In this document: positions 1 through 7,406 of the stretch, in pieces | Position numbering within the stretch: position 1 is the stretch's first letter | Layout: the number at the start of each line of letters is the position of its first letter | NCBI GenBank assembly: GCA_964570685.1 | Contig: CAZMZC010000003.1 | Coordinates: 33,232-97,231, forward strand | DNA: 64,000 nucleotides | Source of the DNA: UBA1189 sp964570685 | GTDB taxonomy: Bacteria; Bacteroidota; Bacteroidia; Bacteroidales; Bacteroidaceae | Direction of reading: 5' to 3' | Made by a program: the position numbers and the translations under genes | Notes under the pieces: generated by a model | What the model saw: only the letters and a program-made list of their open reading frames with translations | The model's database searches: none | Told to the model about the DNA's origin: nothing

Positions 1-368
1 TCTAAATCACGTCTTAACATCCTGTTCATTTCTTCCAACACTTCGATACGTTTATCCTTTTCGGTAAGCAGAAGCTCCAGTGTATGGATGCGGTCAGTCA
101 GTTGGTCGCTTCCAAAGACTACGCTGTTGACGTTGTTGCCATCGCCCAGTACGTGGTTGTAGCTGGATGTTACAGGAACGTTGCGGTCGAAAAATACATC
201 CATCGAGACTTTGAAGAAGTCGGCCACGAGTTCCAATGTGGAAACACGGGGATTCCCTTCAACAACTTGCTTTAGTTGAGAGTTGCTCCATCCAAGTGCT
301 TCGTTGAGTACTTTATTTTGTATTTTTCTTTTCCTTAGTAACTCTTTAATAATCTGTCCGTTGTACAT
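1..368 (-). CDS. XRE-type phage repressor (partial)
   Basis: This open frame runs leftward off the window, so only about 122 N-terminal residues are seen. Residues about 7-50 form a Cro/CI-type helix-turn-helix (IKELLRKRKIQ, then NEALGWSNSQLKQVVEGNPR, then a VSTLELVADFF helix). A charged heptad-like stretch near the end of the visible part (LLLTEKDKRIEVLEEMNRML) suggests a coiled-coil oligomerisation helix. It is transcribed divergently from the early operon at 503, the classic arrangement for a lysogeny repressor. A perfect 16-bp palindrome overlaps its own start codon, consistent with autoregulation. The ATG at 366-368 is the only sensible start. The C-terminal part is not visible. Confidence 0.8.
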   Translation of the reverse strand, partial: MYNGQIIKELLRKRKIQNKVLNEALGWSNSQLKQVVEGNPRVSTLELVADFFKVSMDVFFDRNVPVTSSYNHVLGDGNNVNSVVFGSDQLTDRIHTLELLLTEKDKRIEVLEEMNRMLRRDL

Positions 369-449
369 AATATTGTGATATTAGTTGTAATTTTGTACAT
401 AAAAAGTACTTAAAAGATTACTTTTATAATAATTTTTATATTACCTTTG
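368..449. promoter_or_regulatory. Divergent repressor/early promoter with operator palindromes
   Basis: A perfect inverted repeat TAATAT-TGTG-ATATTA lies at 368-383 and touches the repressor start codon. A second inverted repeat, AAAAGTA (402-408) and TACTTTT (419-425), lies between the divergent genes. TACCTTTG at 442-449 fits the Bacteroidales -7 box TAnnTTTG for the rightward early operon. The two palindromes are candidate repressor operators. That role is inferred from position and symmetry. Confidence 0.6.
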
Positions 450-502
450 TTTCAAAATTACAAATAAAATTATAATTAATCATCAAACAAAGGAGGTTTT
501 TT

Positions 503-724
503 ATGAAATTACCTATTTTTGACTACTACGAAATGTTAGGTCGTGAAGAGAAGAAGAACTTCAGGCTGGAGGTATGCCGACGCTGCAACATCGAGGCGCA
601 TCAGTTTTATCGTCGTATGCGTACGGATTCATGGAGCAAACTGGAAGAGAGAGAACTTGAGCGCATATTGAACGATAAGGAGTATGCGAATGGTGAAGCA
701 CGACTAAATTTGGATTCATTATGA
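503..724 (+). CDS. Small early phage protein (possible Cro-like regulator)
   Basis: This 73-residue protein is the first gene rightward of the repressor. It has an unusually strong ribosome-binding site (AAAGGAGG, about 490-497) six bases before the ATG. It is rich in charged residues (MLGREEKKNFRLEVCRRC) and mostly helical in character. No family is recognised. Position suggests a Cro-like or early regulatory role, but no clear helix-turn-helix is seen. It overlaps the next gene by ATGA, indicating translational coupling. Confidence 0.65.
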   Translation: MKLPIFDYYEMLGREEKKNFRLEVCRRCNIEAHQFYRRMRTDSWSKLEERELERILNDKEYANGEARLNLDSL

Positions 725-948
725 TTCTCGGGAAAGCATATACAAGGATTAAAAGGTCCATCAACGCTGAGGACATATCTATCACATTCCAGAGAAAAGA
801 TGGTAAAAAGATGCCTAAACCACATAGAAAATGGAATATGCTTATGGTACTTGCCATCGATGGCCATTATCGCGTAAACAGGAAAGCGCTACAGAAAGAA
901 CGGGATAAGTACTGTGCACGCATCGATAAGATGGAAAACGAGAAATAA
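721..948 (+). CDS. Small basic hypothetical phage protein
   Basis: A 75-residue, lysine/arginine-rich protein of unknown function, starting in an ATGA overlap with the upstream early gene. The C-terminal third (RKALQKERDKYCARIDKMENEK) looks helical and could pair as a coiled coil. No domain is recognised. It belongs to the early operon that leads to the primase. Confidence 0.6.
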   Translation: MILGKAYTRIKRSINAEDISITFQRKDGKKMPKPHRKWNMLMVLAIDGHYRVNRKALQKERDKYCARIDKMENEK

Positions 949-980
949 CAAATAAAATCAATACTTAAACACACAAACAT

Positions 981-1529
981 ATGGATGCCATTGAATTTAT
1001 GAGCCGTGATGACGGACGAGTGACGATGTTCACTCCAACCTCGATGTGTGAACTGGTCGAGGGAGACGAACTTACAGAGGAACTGTACGATACTATAGCG
1101 CGTAGTTACCCATGGGCGTTCGAGGCTCTATCGGTGGCATATGCATCATCGGAACTGAACATGAGGCATTACCACTATCTGATTGTTCGCAGGTTTCTAC
1201 GCTGTAACTTCGGTGACTACGACACAAAGGAGTGGGATGTCAACGCGAATGGAGTTTGGAAGCTGGAGAAAGTCCCGTGCCCTCTACGAGGGGAGTGCAA
1301 ACTGGAAGGTGTAGTGTGTGGTGCTCGATGGGCGTGTGGTCTTTCGCAACGAGAGACGGAAGTTATAAGTTTGTCAGCGCAAGGATGTACCGCACGGGAG
1401 ATAGCGGACACATTGTGCATCTCGGTATTTACCGTTGATGCGCATGTAAGGCGTATCCTTGCCAAACTGAATGCAAAGAACATCAAACAGGTAATATCGT
1501 GGTACAATGAGAACAAAGATAGAGATTAA
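981..1529 (+). CDS. LuxR/GerE-type helix-turn-helix regulator
   Basis: A 182-residue protein with a C-terminal GerE/LuxR DNA-binding domain. From about residue 121 it reads LSQRETEVISLSAQG, then CTAREIADTLCISVFTVDAH, then VRRILAKLN, which are the conserved positions of the LuxR four-helix domain. The N-terminal 120 residues contain cysteines near residues 99-115 (CPLRGECKLEGVVCGARWAC) that might bind metal, and no known sensor domain is recognised. It lies in the early operon between repressor and primase, so it may control prophage genes. The stop overlaps the next start by 23 bases. Confidence 0.8.
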   Translation: MDAIEFMSRDDGRVTMFTPTSMCELVEGDELTEELYDTIARSYPWAFEALSVAYASSELNMRHYHYLIVRRFLRCNFGDYDTKEWDVNANGVWKLEKVPCPLRGECKLEGVVCGARWACGLSQRETEVISLSAQGCTAREIADTLCISVFTVDAHVRRILAKLNAKNIKQVISWYNENKDRD

Positions 1530-1713
1530 CAAGAAGGTTGCTGAGATATTCAGCGAGCTTTGGTTGGAGAAGGGTTGTCCGGCAACGATAGACTATGGGC
1601 GGGTACACGATGGTGAGATAGATATGTTGCTCGAATATGAGGATAGTGACCATGCAACGGTGGACGGACTATTGGCCGAGGCCATTAACATCTATCAAGA
1701 GCAGCTGCCATGA
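1507..1713 (+). CDS. Small hypothetical phage protein
   Basis: A 68-residue acidic protein (MRTKIEINKKVAEIFSELW at the start) of unknown function. It overlaps the LuxR-type gene upstream and has a 4-base ATGA overlap with the primase downstream, so it is translated as part of the same operon. No motif is recognised. Confidence 0.65.
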   Translation: MRTKIEINKKVAEIFSELWLEKGCPATIDYGRVHDGEIDMLLEYEDSDHATVDGLLAEAINIYQEQLP

Positions 1714-4700
1714 TTCCACAAGAAACGATAGATAAAATCCTTGACCGTGCTGACATCGTTGATGTCATTGACGATTATGTGAAGCTGACCAAAAAGGGGC
1801 GCGACTATGTAGCCTGCTGCCCTTTCCATAAGGAGAAAACACCGAGCTTCCGTGTGTCGCCTTCACGGCAGATATGGCATTGCTTCGGCTCGTGTGCGGA
1901 AGGCGGTAACGTGATATCCTTTCTAATGAAGCACGAAGCTATGTCGTTCAACGATGCGGTGAGGCTATTGGCCAAGAGATATAATATAGAGATTGAGGAG
2001 GAGCAAGAGAGCAGCGAGGCACGTGAGGCGAGGATGAAGCGCGAGGCGTTGACCCTTCTTAATCAGCGAGTGGCCGACTACTATGTACAGTTGATAAATA
2101 CCAAAGAGGGCGCGGATGCTTGGAACTATGGCGTGAGCCGCTTTACCACCGATTATATGAAATCGGCCGGAATCGGTTGGGCACCCGACAAGTGGGGCAC
2201 GCTATATGACTGGGCAGTCAGCAGAGGCGAGAATATCGATATGTTGATAGAGCTGGGCTTGCTCATCAAGAACACCGAGAAGGGTACTATCTATGATGCC
2301 TTCCGCGACAGGCTGATGATTCCCATCCGTGACCGTCGCCGTAACATCATAGGCTTCACTGCACGCAAGCTGAGCGACAGCAACGATGATGTGGCCAAGT
2401 ATAAGAACTCGTGCGAGTCGGTACTATATCATAAGAGCGAGAGCGTATTCGGCATTGACGTGGCATGGAAAGAGGGCTGCAAGCAGGAATTGTTCTACCT
2501 CGTGGAGGGTGCTCCCGATGCCATGAAGATGCACTCCGTAGGCATTGACAATGTAGTGGCACCACTTGGTGGTTCCTGGACCAAGGAGCAGCTGCTGATG
2601 CTGAAGAAGGCATCGGCCAGTATCTGCTTCATCAATGATGCCGACCCCGTTCCACAAGGCAAGCACTATGGTACCGGGATTGGCTTCGTCATCAAGAACG
2701 GAGCCGAGGCCATACGGATGGGCTTCAACGTGTATGTCCGTGAGATACCATGCAAGGAGGGAAACCTGAAGCAGGATCCTGGCGACTTCTTCACCGACAA
2801 GCACAAGATGAAGGAACTCGAAGAACAGGACTTCGTGGTGTGGATGGCCGACAAAATCATCCATAAGGATGACGCAGCAGGCAAGAAGACGGAGAGCATC
2901 AAGGAGGTGGCCGAACTGGTGAGCTTCATCGCCGATGACATGCGCATCGAGATGCTGCTGCCCGAACTCTGCAAGATATACAAAGGCAAGGAACTATGGA
3001 AAGGTGCCATCAACAAGGCTCGTTGGGCACGGCAAGAGGTCAAGGAAACCAAGGAAGCCGTCAACCTGCGCACCTACGGATTCTACGAGCAGCACAACTG
3101 CTACTACGGTCTTGGCGATAAAGGTGATGCCCAATGGTCAAACTTCACCATGCAGCCGCTGTTCCACATCCAAGATAATGAGTCGCCCAAACGACTGTTC
3201 TATATAAAGAATATGAAGGGGCGCGAGGAAATCGTGGAAATGAACATGGAAGAGCTCGTGAGCCTCTCCAAGTTCCGTCAGAAGGTGGAGGGTATCGGCA
3301 ACTACACTTGGATGGGCAGCGACCGCGACTTGATGAAGTTGAAGAGCTACCTTTATGATCAGACCGAGACCGCCCGCATCATCCGTCAGATGGGATGGCA
3401 GCCGGCCGGCTTCTACGCCTTCGGTAACGGAATATGGCAGGACGGAGATTTCCATAAGGCCGACGACTTCGGAGTATGCCGCCTCAGTGAGGGCAACTGG
3501 TATATCCCAGCTGCCTCGAAGCTCTACCGCGACGATGCCAAGAAGTTTGAGCGCGAACGCAAGTTTATCCACACCTCGCTGCAGAGCGTGAAGATGGGCG
3601 AGTATACCGAGCAGTTCTGCCGCGTCCATGGTAACAACGGCAAGGTGGGCTTGGCCTACTGGATAGCTTCGCTGTTCCGCGATATCATCACCTCCTACAC
3701 ACGCAGCTTCCCTATCCTTGACCTGTTCGGCCCCAAAGGCTCGGGTAAGACCGAGATGGGTGCAGCGCTCATGGCCTTCTTCGTGCCGGACAACAAGGCG
3801 CCCAACCTCAAGAACTCTACCTCTACAGCCTTGAACGACGATGTGGCGTTCGTGTCAAACGCCCTGGTGCACCTCGACGAGTACAAGAACGATGTGCGCC
3901 CGGACAAGATTGAGTTCCTCAAAGGTCTGTACGATGGAGTAGGCCGCGTGAAGATGTCGGGCAGCTCGTACGACAGCCGCATCATGACCAGCGTGAAGAG
4001 CGGTATCATCATGTCGGGTCAGGAGATGCCGACGGCCGACATCGCCCTGTTCCACCGCTGCATCTACCTCTCCTTCCCGAGGTCGGAGTTTACGATCGAG
4101 GAGCGACAACGCTTCGCAGCATTGCGAGAGATCCAAAAGTTGGGACTCACGTCGCTCACCCTCGAAGTACTACGATGCCGTAAACGTGTGGAAGCCAACT
4201 TCCTCGATACCTATAACGCCGTGCTCGACGACATCAACCGCATGACAGGCGACATGAAGATAGAGACCCGTATCGTAGAGAACTGGGCCAAGGCATTGGC
4301 CGCCATGCGCTGCGTGGAAGACAAGATACAACTCCCATTCACCTATTCGGAACTGCTGGCCATCTGCTGCGACGGTATCATTGAGCAGAACAAACTGAGC
4401 AGCACAGGTAATGAGCTGGCACAGTTCTGGAAGTCCATTGCCTTCCTGCTGGCCAATGGTGACATCTTCGCCAAGAGCGATTTCCACATCAAGAATGTGC
4501 TGACACTTGAAACAGACCTCACCAAGAAGACATATCCGGCATCGCACAAGGTGCTCATGCTTAACCGCACCCGTATCTTCACGCTGTACAAGCAGGCGTG
4601 CCTGCACAGCGACGAGACACCGCTGCCCCAAGATTCACTCCAGGTGTACTTGGAGAATGCCAACTACTACCTCGGCAAGAAGCACGCCGTGCGCTTCAAG

Positions 4701-4871
4701 AGCATCATCAAGGGCGTGAAGCAGACCGTCCCCGACGGATGCGGCAAGTATCGCGACAAGGAGAGCGTAATGACCGCCATGTGCTTCGATTACGAAATGC
4801 TGCAGGATATGTATGACATCAGTCTTGAGGACGAACCCGGAGAACCGATAACACCATACTCTTCAACATAA
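1710..4871 (+). CDS. Primase-ATPase fusion (CHC2 zinc finger, TOPRIM, P-loop)
   Basis: This 1,053-residue protein is the phage replication enzyme. A DnaG-like CHC2 zinc finger is at the N-terminus (C37, H40, C58, C62 in CPFHKEKTPSF and WHCFGSC). A TOPRIM primase core lies around residues 255-320 (LVEGAPDAM with the catalytic Glu, then INDADP). The C-terminal half carries an ATPase with Walker A GPKGSGKT near residue 673 and a Walker B-like VHLDEY near residue 715. It should lay RNA primers and unwind DNA at the phage origin. The zinc finger has C-x3-C in its second half where C-x2-C is usual. It is the last gene of the early operon and is followed by a terminator and a repeat array that may be its origin. 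Confidence 0.9.
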   Translation: MIPQETIDKILDRADIVDVIDDYVKLTKKGRDYVACCPFHKEKTPSFRVSPSRQIWHCFGSCAEGGNVISFLMKHEAMSFNDAVRLLAKRYNIEIEEEQESSEAREARMKREALTLLNQRVADYYVQLINTKEGADAWNYGVSRFTTDYMKSAGIGWAPDKWGTLYDWAVSRGENIDMLIELGLLIKNTEKGTIYDAFRDRLMIPIRDRRRNIIGFTARKLSDSNDDVAKYKNSCESVLYHKSESVFGIDVAWKEGCKQELFYLVEGAPDAMKMHSVGIDNVVAPLGGSWTKEQLLMLKKASASICFINDADPVPQGKHYGTGIGFVIKNGAEAIRMGFNVYVREIPCKEGNLKQDPGDFFTDKHKMKELEEQDFVVWMADKIIHKDDAAGKKTESIKEVAELVSFIADDMRIEMLLPELCKIYKGKELWKGAINKARWARQEVKETKEAVNLRTYGFYEQHNCYYGLGDKGDAQWSNFTMQPLFHIQDNESPKRLFYIKNMKGREEIVEMNMEELVSLSKFRQKVEGIGNYTWMGSDRDLMKLKSYLYDQTETARIIRQMGWQPAGFYAFGNGIWQDGDFHKADDFGVCRLSEGNWYIPAASKLYRDDAKKFERERKFIHTSLQSVKMGEYTEQFCRVHGNNGKVGLAYWIASLFRDIITSYTRSFPILDLFGPKGSGKTEMGAALMAFFVPDNKAPNLKNSTSTALNDDVAFVSNALVHLDEYKNDVRPDKIEFLKGLYDGVGRVKMSGSSYDSRIMTSVKSGIIMSGQEMPTADIALFHRCIYLSFPRSEFTIEERQRFAALREIQKLGLTSLTLEVLRCRKRVEANFLDTYNAVLDDINRMTGDMKIETRIVENWAKALAAMRCVEDKIQLPFTYSELLAICCDGIIEQNKLSSTGNELAQFWKSIAFLLANGDIFAKSDFHIKNVLTLETDLTKKTYPASHKVLMLNRTRIFTLYKQACLHSDETPLPQDSLQVYLENANYYLGKKHAVRFKSIIKGVKQTVPDGCGKYRDKESVMTAMCFDYEMLQDMYDISLEDEPGEPITPYSST

Positions 4872-4985
4872 TCATTTTACAAATCTTTGCGGTAAACCGC
4901 GAAGATAACCGCACTCGCTGTAAAAAATACTGAAACAAGTTTCGTATTTCTCGCTCGTTTGTCAACATCTTTGTTAAACTCGTGA

Positions 4986-5018
4986 GGTCGGCCGCAGTGA
5001 TGCGTCCGGCCTTTTTTT
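4986..5018 (+). terminator. Terminator after primase with GNRA-loop hairpin
   Basis: AGG-t-CGG-c-CGCA-GTGA-TGCG-t-CCG-g-CCT forms a hairpin with a GTGA tetraloop, followed by a run of seven T. An almost identical hairpin occurs at 17,828. A CATCTTTG box sits about 10 bases upstream, so it could also end a very short transcript of its own. Confidence 0.7.
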
Positions 5019-5101
5019 ATGAATCGCGCACGCACACGTGCGTAAGGCGCGTTTTCCTGTACTTTTTTTTGCCTCGCGAAGTCAAAAACGCCACTACAAC
5101 C

Positions 5102-5301
5102 GCTACAAGTAGCTACATCGCGAGAAATCAAGTATATAAGACCGAAAAAGTAACGTTACATTCCGCTACATCCTGCTACATTCCGCTACATTTTTTCTCT
5201 TTTTTTTAATCTCTGCTACATTTTAGCTACAAAATAGGTTTTGTAGCAGGGGTATAATATGGGGTAACTATATGATATATAGAAATGTAGCTGTTTGTAG
5301 C
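5102..5301. repeat. GCTACA/TGTAGC array, candidate replication origin
   Basis: GCTACA occurs at 5102, 5112, 5165, 5175, 5185, 5215 and 5226, and its inverse TGTAGC at 5242, 5286 and 5296. Many copies are exactly 10 or 11 bp apart, so the sites face the same side of the helix. Long T and AT tracts separate them (5190-5210 and 5255-5280), and a TAACGTTA palindrome lies at 5151-5158. The stretch 4,872-5,379 holds no convincing gene. Position right after the primase and iteron-like spacing suggest an origin or a regulator-binding array. This is inference. Confidence 0.5.
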
Positions 5302-5353
5302 GGGAAAATCACAAAAAAAAGACCTCGCATGCGCGGGAAAGTTATTTTATTAG

Positions 5354-5361
5354 TACTTTTG
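5354..5361 (+). promoter_or_regulatory. Promoter -7 box (TACTTTTG)
   Basis: TACTTTTG matches the Bacteroidales TAnnTTTG element, 19 bases before the ATG of the 5,380 gene. It gives a very short leader. Confidence 0.55.
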
Positions 5362-5379
5362 TACTATAAATAGTATCTT

Positions 5380-5880
5380 ATGAAACTGTGCATCTATCTC
5401 CGCCTTCCCGGCTATCTGCGCGAGTGGCTTGCCGCGACGTTAGGAACGCCAGTGGTGTTTCCTCCCCACTCGGCGGAGAACGCCATCATCGCCCGTCACA
5501 TCGGGCGCTTGCCTCGCGGCATGCAGCCCGACCTCTACGAAGAGGGCGATATCGCCATCGCGGTACCCACCATCCGCTATAAACCCGTGACGGAATACAA
5601 TCACCTGGGACGTCGCGGACGTGTGGAGTTGTCCGATGCCATCGACATGCTTTTCTGCATCGACATGTGGAACAACCTGTCGCCCTACCTTGCATCGGGC
5701 AGCATCAACGGTCGCATCGACGAATGGTGTACCGAGCGCGGCATCTCGATGGACAACACCGAGGCCGTGCGTCAGCGTTTCTACCGACTGCGCAACAATT
5801 ATGCACGGTACCATATCATTCTCGGAAAGAAATACAAAAAAAATCTAAAGAAAATCAGTGACGATGGCGGCAAAAAATGA
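5380..5880 (+). CDS. Conserved phage protein, pre-terminase position
   Basis: A 166-residue protein starting MKLCIYLRLPGYLREWL. From memory, similar Bacteroidales phage proteins of this pattern (LPxYL..WL at the N-terminus, AIxVP..RYK in the middle) sit directly before the large terminase gene. The C-terminus is strongly basic (KKYKKNLKKI), which could bind nucleic acid. Here the following frame overlaps by 17 bases but is only 28 codons long. The function is unknown. A small-terminase role is possible but unsupported by a motif. Confidence 0.7.
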   Translation: MKLCIYLRLPGYLREWLAATLGTPVVFPPHSAENAIIARHIGRLPRGMQPDLYEEGDIAIAVPTIRYKPVTEYNHLGRRGRVELSDAIDMLFCIDMWNNLSPYLASGSINGRIDEWCTERGISMDNTEAVRQRFYRLRNNYARYHIILGKKYKKNLKKISDDGGKK

Positions 5881-5950
5881 ACAGACGAAAAACAAGGTCT
5901 ATTTCAACCGGATGCAGCGAGAGGTCATGCTTGTCGGAGCCGTACAATAG
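5864..5950 (+). pseudogene. Remnant of terminase large subunit (N-terminus only)
   Basis: A 28-codon frame starts inside the end of the upstream gene and reads KNKVYFNRMQREVMLVGA before stopping at 5948-5950. This resembles the first residues of Bacteroidales phage large terminases, in which the YFNxMQREVxLVGAH segment leads into the Walker A loop. The rest of the protein is missing. The next base pairs hold a promoter with palindromes. The match is from recall of the family, so a short leader peptide is the alternative. Confidence 0.45.
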
Positions 5951-5960
5951 AAAAAATATA

Positions 5961-6018
5961 AGGATATAAAATTATATCCTGAAAGGCTTGTCTGATATAA
6001 TTTTATATCCTATATTTG
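5961..6018 (+). promoter_or_regulatory. Promoter with twin palindromic operators
   Basis: AGGATATAA-AA-TTATATCCT (5961-5979) and GATATAA-TT-TTATATC (5994-6009) are two copies of one palindrome about 30 bp apart. TTG at 5988-5990 and TATATTTG at 6011-6018 form a promoter with a 20-bp gap, so the palindromes flank and overlap it. The downstream gene encodes a helix-turn-helix-like protein that may bind here. Confidence 0.65.
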
Positions 6019-6051
6019 CAGTGTAATTATAAAAATTGGTGCCGAGGCCTG

Positions 6052-6471
6052 ATGGAAATGACAATCACCCGTCTGTGGTTTGCAGACAACCGCATCTATG
6101 TGGAGAATGACAAGGGGGAACACTTGTATCAAGCGCTATATTTTTATCCCTTATTACTCAACGCCACCGATGAACAGCGTGAGAACTACGAATTATGGGA
6201 AGAGGGTATACACTGGGATGAGATTGACGAGGATATGAGTTTCGAGAGTTTCTACTATCCCGAGACGAAAGCTCCCACGCCAGGTATACAAGCAGCTTTT
6301 CTGTTTAACCCAGAACTTAATGTGTCGGCTGTAGCTCGGCGGCTTGGCATCCGCCAAAGTTTGTTGGCCAGTTATATCAAAGGTACCAAGGTTCCCTCTG
6401 ACGAGCGAAAGCAGGAGATACTGCGCACTATCCACGAGATTGGTGCCGCATTACAGCAAGTTACATTCTGA
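6052..6471 (+). CDS. DUF2442 protein with C-terminal helix-turn-helix
   Basis: A 139-residue protein. The N-terminal half matches DUF2442 (TRLWFADNRIYV, then LLLNATDEQRENYELWEEGI, then HWDEIDEDMSFESF). The C-terminal half looks like a small helix-turn-helix (LNVSAVARRLGIRQSLLASY, then IKGTKVPSDERKQEILRTI). DUF2442 proteins often sit beside toxin-like DUF4160 genes, but none is adjacent here. The ATG at 6052 is chosen because the frame upstream overlaps the promoter. The paired palindromes at the promoter suggest autoregulation. It is followed by a strong terminator. Confidence 0.75.
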   Translation: MEMTITRLWFADNRIYVENDKGEHLYQALYFYPLLLNATDEQRENYELWEEGIHWDEIDEDMSFESFYYPETKAPTPGIQAAFLFNPELNVSAVARRLGIRQSLLASYIKGTKVPSDERKQEILRTIHEIGAALQQVTF

Positions 6472-6520
6472 GTCCATCGGATTCAAAGTGTTTACCTCGC
6501 AGCCTCTAACCGAGGCGAGA

Positions 6521-6546
6521 AGCCCCACGAGTTGGGGCTTTTTTTA
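6521..6546 (+). terminator. Rho-independent terminator
   Basis: AGCCCC (6521-6526) pairs with GGGGCT (6534-6539), followed by T7. It ends the DUF2442 transcript. Confidence 0.85.
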
Positions 6547-6598
6547 ATGATTATATGACAAAAAGAATAGTTTTAATGGTAGGTACGAAAAATCGTAT

Positions 6599-6606
6599 TA
6601 CCTTTG
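6599..6606 (+). promoter_or_regulatory. Promoter -7 box (TACCTTTG)
   Basis: TACCTTTG fits TAnnTTTG. Because it lies at 6599-6606, the GTG at 6611 would fall at the transcription start, which favours the ATG at 6626 as the start of the HicB-like gene. Confidence 0.6.
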
Positions 6607-6625
6607 TAAGGTGAATCGTGATTAT

Positions 6626-6838
6626 ATGAAAAGAGTTAAAGCAATCGTCGAACGTGCTTCAGATGGTACATATAGCGTCTATATGGATGCCGATATGGAT
6701 TATCTCATCACAGGAACAGGGAGTACGGCAGCAGCAGCCATTGATACGTTCAAGGCTGGGTATGAGGATATCAAGCGAGTCTACACCGAGGAGGGCAAGC
6801 CCTTTACTGAGGTGGAATTCGAGTTTGTAGGTGCATAA
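6626..6838 (+). CDS. HicB-like small protein
   Basis: About 70 residues resembling the partial RNase-H fold of HicB antitoxins (VKAIVERASDGTYSVYMDA, then ITGTGSTAAAAIDTFKAGYE). No HicA toxin (a short double-stranded-RNA-binding-like protein with a conserved His) is adjacent. The next gene begins with a second HicB-like segment, so this may be an orphan regulator pair rather than a toxin-antitoxin system. A promoter box lies just upstream. Confidence 0.65.
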   Translation: MKRVKAIVERASDGTYSVYMDADMDYLITGTGSTAAAAIDTFKAGYEDIKRVYTEEGKPFTEVEFEFVGA

Positions 6839-6844
6839 ACTATT

Positions 6845-7339
6845 ATGGAAAAGATTAGAGTTATCATTGATTGGTGCGACCGCAACTATGGTGCATCGGT
6901 AGAGGATGACCGTATCGGTGGTGCTGTGGTCGCAACTCATAAAACTCGCAAGGGAGTGCTTAAGGCCATCGCAGAGGCGCTGCGCTTTCACGTAGAGTCG
7001 GCCATTGCCGATGGTGGCGAGTTGCCGGCATGGCTCGTCAGTGGAGATTATGATCTTTACTTCGAGTACAGAGAGCAACAGGGCAGAGTGTGTGATATGA
7101 GGAAGCGTCTAAGTGATATCTTGATGATTATCTCGTGGCGCGAGTTTGCCAACCACTATTTCGGTCGCTCCTCCTCGTGGCTCTATCACAAGATGGATGG
7201 TATCGACGGCAATGGTGGCCAAGGCGGCTTCACCAAGGAAGAGGCTCAGCAGATGCGCGGTGCGCTATGTGACCTTGCCGACCGCATACGTCGCGCAGCT
7301 GACAATATCCCCATAGGCAATGACACTGCTCATTATTAA
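6845..7339 (+). CDS. HicB-like N-terminus fused to DUF5053-like domain
   Basis: A 164-residue protein. The N-terminal 60 residues are HicB-like (RVIIDWCDRNYGASVED, then VVATHKTRKGVLKAIAEALR). The C-terminal part contains ISWREFANHYFGRSSSWLYH and a final LCDLADRIRRAA helix, which matches the DUF5053 protein encoded at 41,048 (SVSYIAKNYFGKSAAWLQQR, then ALQDISKRIG). The motif looks like a helix-turn-helix-like segment. It lies 6 bp after the HicB-like gene in the same operon. Function unknown, probably regulatory. Confidence 0.65.
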   Translation: MEKIRVIIDWCDRNYGASVEDDRIGGAVVATHKTRKGVLKAIAEALRFHVESAIADGGELPAWLVSGDYDLYFEYREQQGRVCDMRKRLSDILMIISWREFANHYFGRSSSWLYHKMDGIDGNGGQGGFTKEEAQQMRGALCDLADRIRRAADNIPIGNDTAHY

Positions 7340-7369
7340 CACAAGTCGCCTGATGCCTACAGGTGCGCT

Positions 7370-7392
7370 CCTCCCCACATAGGGGAGGCTTT
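7370..7392. terminator. Bidirectional terminator
   Basis: CCTCCCC (7370-7376) pairs with GGGGAGG (7382-7388) between two convergent genes, with a short T stretch on the plus side. Confidence 0.7.
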
Positions 7393-7406
7393 TGGTTGTG
7401 GAACGT

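Noticed and set aside
4877..5209. Short frames on both strands between primase terminator and repeat array
   Set aside because: They overlap the terminator and the GCTACA repeats, and encode Ser/Thr/Phe-rich sequence without recognisable structure.
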